A stretch of 64,000 nucleotides of DNA, from contig FN649741.1 of the NCBI GenBank assembly GCA_000310025.1, positions 3,023,125 through 3,087,124 of the forward strand. The letters are read 5' to 3'. Below are positions 57,602 to 64,000 of the stretch, piece by piece. Origin of the DNA: Ectocarpus siliculosus (lineage: Eukaryota > Sar > Phaeophyceae > Ectocarpales > Ectocarpaceae). Positions within the stretch are counted from its first letter, which is position 1, and each line of letters opens with the position of its first letter. Under the pieces are notes generated by a model. That model did no database searches. It was not told the origin of the DNA and worked only from the letters and a program-made list of their open reading frames with translations. Both the position numbers and the translations under genes were made by a program.

Positions 57602-59780
57602 ATCAATGGAGTGAAATCAATAACCAAAACACACCACTGGAGTAGCGTGGAAGCTTGTATTTTCCCCTTTTCGCGCTGTCTCGTTTTCTGCTGTAGATGG
57701 TTCTACACTTAGCCGTTAGCGACGTTTGGGTCTTTCGGCAAGTACTGATTTTCTAGGCGCCAAGATGTCTCGTGGGCCCCCTGACTTGTTCGGAGGAGTG
57801 ACCGCACTTATGAAACCTCTCAATTGCGAACGGACTTCCAGTTCGAAACACTTTTGTTTTCGTCTGGGGTGGCCTTGAGCTGAGCAAACCCATTTCTTTC
57901 CAGCAGGCCTGCTATCTTGGGCCGGTTGCGCTTGGCTCTGTGGGTAACATACCGCGCGTAGGTTTCGGTGTCTGAACCGGAACACAAGTGAGCTTGGTAC
58001 AGCCGGTGGTGATCAATAACGGCGAGAACTGTTTGCGCACATTTGGCTTTCTATGGTATTGGCCTGGGCAGGAGGTGTCCGACCAACTCACAATAGTTTG
58101 TTCTCAAGCTCTTCAGTGCGTATATGAACGATCTGAAACGCCGTACCAGGTTTGTTGCATTTCGCTTGCACGTACTTCGAAGTACATAGTTTGAGGTGCC
58201 TCACATTCACAGCTCTGAGAGGGCCGTAGCAGCGGTGGAGCGGGCGAATGATCTTGCTACGGATTTCGGCTGGATTGTTGATGAGGTGTATCTTGTGAAA
58301 ATTCGAGCCCCCACAAGTGTGAAGATATGCAACGGACGTGAGTAAACGCTGCGATTGGAACCCGCAATGCTCCTTGAACGTCCTGAAGTTGCGAAATGCC
58401 TCTTCTCCGAGTTTTGTCTTCGCGGCAGTCGGTGTGCCATGGATGGGCTCGTTTGAAGCCGTAAGCATGTCCCAGAGCTACCTGACACACGATCCTTGAA
58501 AAACCCAGTGGGCCGCATTGAGCCGGAAGAACCGCGAAATTGTTGTTCGTGTCCCTGCGTTGGACGTGTCACCACGTACCAGTGGACAAACGCCTTGCAC
58601 CGTGTTGTCGTGGTTGTCCAGCCGATAATTGGCGCAATAACTACCGTGACAACCAGTGTGGGCACACCTTCGTCTTGGGATGAATATATGCATGGAGGGA
58701 AGCTGCAGCTGTCTGGTGATTGTTCCGAGGGGTGCGTGTTTCACATTTTCAGTCTTGGTAGAACACTCCATCACCAATATCGCCGGCATCGCCACCTTGT
58801 ACAAAAAACCAAGCGTTGGACAAACTCCTCACGAACAGCTCAAAGCAACGCGTCCGGTGCTGTTTATCGGGCACAGCAAAGTACCAGGACGGACCTCGAG
58901 GAAAAGTCTCTTGCACGTCGCAAATCGAGCCCAGTGCATGCAAATGTGCTACTGGCGTAGCCCCCGCATGTCCCCTGCCCGGATTCATTTCCTTGAACCG
59001 ATTACATACAACACGAGGAAACCGGGTTTGAAAGGTCTGAGCGAAGCCGTGTTAGGCAGCAGCAGCAGCGCTAGAAGCAGTAGTAACAGTGGCAGAAACA
59101 CTCTCCGTCACCTTGCGGACCCGAAATAACCTTGCTTGTCCCACGATATTTCCGTCGGTAAAGGCATGGACGCAGGCGATCGGACAGGTAGCTGTAGCAA
59201 GGGAGGCGAAAGGAGGAATTGGATGGATGCCCGCCTCTTTTCTGCCAGCATCCACGGCGCTATTGCTGTCGTACTGCTAAGGCGGTAGAAAGAACGTGGG
59301 GAGCACTACTTCCTATTACCGCAGGGCCAATATCTGCCCACGTTAGTCGCGGATAGGTCCGCCTTTCGTGCACCTGTCTCCCTCTTGCCCGCCTTCTTCG
59401 GCAGCATCCACTCCAACTAATGCAACACTAGACAACAGCCTCCACTAGTGTTGTCTGCCACCTTTCAGTGGTCGGACGGCCTTGCGGGTTTATCCAGGTC
59501 AGGAACGTCGTCGGAACCTGGTGTTGAACAAACACCGACAGCAGTGTTTACTTGAAATGGTTGACAGACTTTCCTCGACTTATGGGAGTCTACGTGTTTT
59601 TCTACGAGATATGTTCGCTGCCGATTGCTCACGCGTTATAGACATACTCGGCAGCAACCAGCGTTCACGTGCTTCACACACGAATACAACGATCGTTTCT
59701 CTGGTGGGCACGGGTCTCCCCCGAAATATGGCACAGTTATAAGCAGCAAGCAGCAAGACGAAGGCCACAGCTAATGAACG
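57602..59780. other. Convergent intergenic region, TBC1D19-like / SETD9-like
   Basis: 2.2 kb between two convergent genes. A minus-strand frame at 58088-58468 (127 codons, from MLTASNEPIHGTP) has somewhat protein-like composition but no recognised domain; it may be a decayed coding remnant. A small hairpin CAACACTAG / CTAGTGTTG lies at about 59421-59455. The rest is presumably 3' UTR. Confidence 0.45.
58088..58468 (-). other. Possible coding remnant, unrecognised
   Basis: A 126-residue frame with segments such as GEEAFRNFRTFKEHCGFQSQ and IHLINNPAEIRSKIIRPL. The residue mix is more protein-like than in most frames here. No start context, splice partners or family could be identified, so it may be chance or an old fragment. 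Confidence 0.2.
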
Positions 59781-62700
59781 CTATCTTGTCCATGCAAAAT
59801 AACTCTTGATCCACGCACACGTGGAACACGTCCTATCACATCGACCGATCGAACGAATCACACCGCCCTCCCTCACTGCGTTGCGGAGTGCCACGATAGA
59901 CCAAGATTGACGGAAAAAAAAAACGCGCTTGCCACCAGGTGACGCGTACCAGGAATTGTTCAACAGCGTCTGCGCGGTGCTATCTTGCTTGTCGACGGCC
60001 CACATCTCAGCGGTTGCTTCGGGGTCCACCGGGCTATACCAATCGGGATGCCGCATATTGGGGTTAAACCGGTAGTCCATGAAGACCTGGTGCGGGGAGC
60101 ATGGATGGAGTTAGTGATGTTGAAGTTGACGCCCGTCATCGTGATATCTTGAGGGGGTGCGACGAAAGACAGGAATAGGTGGGTTTGTTGAATGGTCCTG
60201 TACCCAGCATTGCCCCCGCACTCACAGCTTCTTCCTCACTACCGCCTTCCGAACAAACATACCACCCACGCCGAAAGAGCGACATCAGTTGAACAAGTAT
60301 CATGCATGATGGAAAACTACGGTTCGGAGAAGTGGGAGGGAGACCGCGAATTCTGCAACATACGAGCAACAGAGTCACGGAATATTTGTAGACGACTGAA
60401 AGGGTCGTGCGACGGGTCGTACGAAGCAGGACGTGGGGCACGACAAACAAAAAAATACTTCGGAAGGATTCTATTAGAAATGAATTGATGCACGAAAGTG
60501 TGACAAGATGCTGCTCTCGTTTGCGACAGACCACGTTATTACGCGGTGCATGGAAATTGAGGGTACCTCTTGGTCGTGAAGCCCTCCCCTGCAGGCGACG
60601 AGTACGACGGTTTCCACCATCGCGGACTGGTCGAGCTTGCCCCCAAACAACGCTTTGGGCGCGCGGTGATACCTGCCACGGAATGATTTCCAGGGTGAGC
60701 TGCTTACAATCGATTGTTCAGGTCGATGTCGATCAGCCAATGTGAGTGCTGGTGGATCCATAGCGTACATTGGATATTGTTACAACGGGGGTGTATACAA
60801 ACTAGGCACGAAAGAGGAAAATCGAAACGCGGGTCCTCCTGAACGTCCGCCCGCAGTCCGGTTTGGCAACCAACCACGGCAACTTCAGCTTCGAAGAGAC
60901 TGATTATCTCCGCGACCCCAAGAAGAATAAAACACCAAACCAAACAGCGGCAGACGCCGACGTTCTTGTGCACACGACGGCACCGCATACACCGTACGTG
61001 AATTTCTATGCAAACCAGGTGGCCACACTTGTCCAATATTTCTTGAACAAAGAGGGCTGGCTGAAATATGCCAAGAACGTTTCCCGACAGTCCCTCGCTG
61101 GAGATGTTGGGGTGGTCCTCATCTCCATGTTTGCGCGATTGTAAAAACGAGATAAAAAAACAAAACGTTAGACTCGTTTACAGGTCCAGATACGGGTGTG
61201 AAGTTCCAACTGTGCTCTTGCTCTTTCAAAACACAAATCTCCACCGAAAATGCACGCTTGTTCCTTTCGAACGAAAAACCTCACCGGTTCGGCACCAGCG
61301 GCCGCAACCGCTCCGGGAACCTGCCCCCCTTGGCGATCCCCACGTCGTCCTCGCTTAGTGCCGGGAAGTCGTACGCTACCTGCAGAACGTTGGCCGCCTG
61401 ACCCTCCGGTGGGTGGTTCGCCGCGTGAGCGAACGTCAGCGGAGAGGACGGCAGCAACCCCGCCGTGCGTCCGTCCACAAGACACCCGTCGGCTCGTCCC
61501 ATGAGGAAGTGGTCCTCGTCAGGGAGGAGAGAGGCTGCGTATTTCTGGCTCCGCAGGTGTTCAGGCAGGTGCACGAGGCCCTTCGGATGGGAGGTGCGGG
61601 AGGGGGAAGCAAACGGAGAGTGTTGGATCGAGGACGGGACCAGGAAACTTTTGCATTGAAGTGATAATTCACGTGGTGTTCGGGCGGGCAAAGGGGCAAC
61701 TAACGACAATGCGGCAGGGAGCAGAGGCGTGTGCGTTCTCTGTCTTCGGGAGGAGGTATCTGATTCCACTGAGACGTGGTATCTTGTAAACATGGCTCAC
61801 CGGATAGATCGCCACAACGGCGCCTTCCGGAGCAGAGCCCTCCACGAACAGCCCGAGTCCTGCTCCCGACAAGGTGGAATCCTTCACCACGGTATTGAAA
61901 CCTAGCTCCGACCGTAGCATCTCCTTCAAATGTTTTCGCCTCCACCTCTTGACAGCTTTTCCCTCGGCCGCCTTCTCTGTTTTCTTCTCTTCGACGCCTG
62001 AGAGCGAAGTGCCTCGCAAGGCCGACGGCGTGTCGGTGGCGCTGCCCTCGGAGGACGGGGATTCTTGGTCCTTACCCGGAGCAACGCTGTTGCCGCCGTT
62101 GATGTCGAGAGTAGGGGGAGGGGTTGCGGTGTGTGCCGCGTGGACGAGAGTAAAGTATGTCACCACCTTCATCCAGGAGAGGGGGGGGGGCACGCAAGGA
62201 GTATGGGTTAGCCTGCATACGTATGTGTTTGCCTGCACACACGTTGCTCAAGAAGTGCCACACCCCGCCGAACGACTCCTGGACTTTGGTCAGGTCACAA
62301 GGGTCCACCGGGTATGCTTGAACCGCCGGGCGAAGAGTAGCACACATGCCATCGTGGCACGATCTTTGGTTGTTGCTGAACCCGGCTGTGCTATGTGATG
62401 TCCTTCGCACGGGAGAATTTCAAGAGCTTCCATCGCCAGAGAAGATGGAAAACAGCAACCCGGCCCACCAATCAGCGGTAAAGCGTCTGAAAGTACAGTT
62501 CCCACTGCATGAGGGTCTCGAGGAGACACATATGTCGGCGTTACCGTTGGTTTGACAATGGCAGCGGAGATTGGTTCAAGGCTGACCTGGTCGTTGATGG
62601 CCGTTTGCGCTCTCCGCTTCCGCTCCAGCGGATTAAGTGCTGCTATTTCCTTCTCTAGCTGGTCGAAAGAGCAGGACGATTCCTTATCCTGCTGCTGCTG

Positions 62701-62823
62701 AGCAGCATAAGCAGCCGTTAGCCCCGCTGCACGCGAAATGTCAACCTGATTCTGTATCTCCCTAGGGTTCAGCGGTGGTGGGCGAATCTTGGCCAACATC
62801 GCTCTAGCGATCAGCATGATCAC
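59781..62823 (-). CDS. SETD9-type SET-domain protein (putative methyltransferase)
   Basis: SET-domain protein resembling animal SETD9 and probably a protein lysine methyltransferase. Exons in transcript order: 62587-62823, 61801-62166, 61285-61580, 60567-60672, 59781-60086. Phases agree, giving about 436 residues. The N-terminal third (MIMLIARAM onward) is helical and charged, with a low-complexity stretch. The SET core begins at SGAGLGLFVEG, then GAVVAIYPG joined across an intron to LVHLPEHLRSQKYA, FLMGRADGCLVDGRT (SETD9: FRCLDGVLIDG), HAANHPPEGQAANVL (the NH-containing cofactor motif), YHRAPKALFG, VETVVLVACRGGLHDQE and VFMDYRFNPN. The last holds the tyrosine that replaces the NY motif of most SET enzymes. 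The C-terminal 80 residues after the SET core are not recognised, and the final exon may end earlier at a donor. Its substrate is unknown. Confidence 0.8.
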
Positions 62824-63344
62824 GCGCTAGCAGGTAGTCCCCCTTGATTCCCGGCAAATGTGCAAAGCTGCGTAGGCAGGGCCTGGCGTGCAAAAACCCA
62901 CGCAAGAGGTAAGAGGGCGCCGGGCGCAGCAGTGCAGCAGCGGTAATGCCACAGCACTGCAGCAGGGTCAAGGGTGGGGTACCAAAGGCAGCTGTAGCGT
63001 CCAAGCGTCGTAGCGTCGGTCGCGCTGGAGTTCGTTCGTGGTTCGCGAGGCGGTTTGGTTCTTGTCATCCCCGCCAACGGGCACGCGGGAGACCTAGCCT
63101 CCCTATTTTGCAGCAGAATGGCCCTGCAACGAAATGCTGCAGGATGGATGGAAAACGCCTCCAGAACCCACCCACCATAAACCCAGAACCAAGCAGCGAA
63201 CCAAGACACACAGAAATACAGTCAAAACAGCGGAGGGCATCACAAGCGCGCTGACAGCAGTAGATACCCGAGGCACAGCCTCTCCCGGCACGCTCAGTCA
63301 CAAGATTCCCAAGGATCAGTGTCTCCAGAAGAACCATCAGCGAC
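62824..63344. promoter_or_regulatory. Divergent upstream region of SETD9-like gene
   Basis: About 520 bp between the SETD9-like start codon and the candidate first exon on the plus strand. No TATA box or known site was recognised. Confidence 0.3.
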
Positions 63345-63472
63345 ATGGAGGCTGCAACCACCTGGCGAGGCACGGCGCGGGGTAGGGACATCACCCCAAG
63401 GCCTGCCCTCCTCTCCAAGGCGCTACTAGGCCGCAAAGCACGAAGACACGACACTGCCTACCGCTATCCCTC
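63345..63472 (+). CDS. Possible first exon of a gene running off the right edge
   Basis: ATG at 63345 opens 42 codons (MEAATTWRGTARGRD onward) ending at a good GTGAGT donor after 63472 (phase 2). The peptide is rich in Arg, Lys and Ala with few acidic residues, as in a mitochondrial presequence. A downstream acceptor at 63804 precedes an open frame (VHYTPEHTNRRAF), but that frame would need phase 0, so the join is unproven. No product is assigned. Confidence 0.3.
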
Positions 63473-64000
63473 GTGAGTATTCGTGCTGCTGTGAGGGCCG
63501 TTATGTTTCCTTTACATAATTGTATTGCTGCTGTGTTGCTGCTTGCTGCCGGCTGTTCACCATTTCTTAGCGGTGCTGTGCTGTGTGAACCATCATACCA
63601 TCCTTTCTATGTATAACAATACATGAACCAAGTCACCGACAAGCAGCCTGCCCCCTCAGAGATCAATCACCCGTTGCGTTTTTTTTCGTCCTGTCTTCCC
63701 ACCCACGCAACCCCTCGTGTCACGCAACTTCGTGTGCCGCCGCCGGGGGTACGCTGCGTTTGCTACAGTAGTGCAGCAGCAGTTGCGTCTCTTTCCTTTG
63801 AAGGTGCATTACACCCCCGAGCACACCAACCGCCGAGCATTCCTGGCGTGCCCTCTCTCTGTGTACACGCACGCTCCCTTTTGTCCACCGACTGGGATAT
63901 TTCCATGCGAATATCGGCTGTTTTTTTTGCCGCTGCTGTCTGTGTGTACCGTCCGTACTTTGATGAATGTCCGCTGCTGGGCGATACTGCCGGTCATGAA
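63473..64000. other. Right-edge sequence, probably intron or downstream exon
   Basis: Contains a pyrimidine-rich tract and acceptor near 63790-63803, followed by a frame open to the window end. No homology was recognised. Confidence 0.3.

Noticed and set aside
61378-61380. Intron donor after VLQ in the SETD9-like gene
   Set aside because: Reading through gives VAYDFPALSED, which matches the SETD9 order and keeps phase to the next exon.

Overview
This window is nuclear DNA from a brown alga, most probably Ectocarpus or a close relative. The clearest sign is an intron-free gene at 42064-43008 (minus strand) encoding six tandem C-x4-C-x16-C-x2-H motifs, the EsV-1-7 repeat of the IMMEDIATE UPRIGHT family, which is expanded in brown algae. 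Supporting signs are intron-rich genes with short exons (50-500 bp) in a GC-rich coding style, a plastid protein with a signal peptide ending in a CRAF motif as in secondary (red-derived) plastids, and long gaps between genes. No bacterial-type operons, CRISPR arrays or rRNA genes were seen. Gene models were built by hand from homology, splice sites and phase agreement.

Layout, left to right: the 3' part of cytosolic aspartyl-tRNA synthetase (+, 1-5095); cytochrome c (+, 6867-7907); TOM22/TOM9, a mitochondrial import receptor (-, 10358-13845); MCM6, a replicative helicase subunit (+, 14382-25163, 17 exons); RPB4, an RNA polymerase II subunit (-, 27044-28893); an LPCAT/LPEAT-type lysophospholipid acyltransferase (+, 29668-34483); an unrecognised plastid-targeted protein (+, 36178-40801); the EsV-1-7 repeat protein (-, 42064-43008); a repeat-rich stretch (about 43.3-45.0 kb); a TBC1D19-type TBC-domain protein (+, about 46703-57601, at least 15 exons); a SETD9-type SET-domain protein (-, 59781-62823); and a possible first exon of another gene at the right edge (+, 63345-63472).

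Most are single housekeeping genes (translation, respiration, mitochondrial import, replication, transcription, lipid remodelling, vesicle traffic) and do not form one pathway. Several neighbours are divergent and may share promoter DNA: TOM22/MCM6 (536 bp apart), RPB4/acyltransferase (774 bp) and SETD9-like/right-edge exon (about 520 bp). Cytochrome c and TOM22 converge, as do MCM6 and RPB4, and TBC1D19 and SETD9-like.

The accessory content is foldback (long inverted repeat) elements and tRNA-derived sequences. One foldback lies in a TOM22 intron and carries a coding-like arm. Two lie upstream of the EsV-1-7 gene, one enclosing a class-II-tRNA-like Pol III unit. tRNA-like pieces also sit in an acyltransferase intron. 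Three GC-AG introns are present among about 53 modelled. No intact transposase, reverse transcriptase or capsid gene was recognised.
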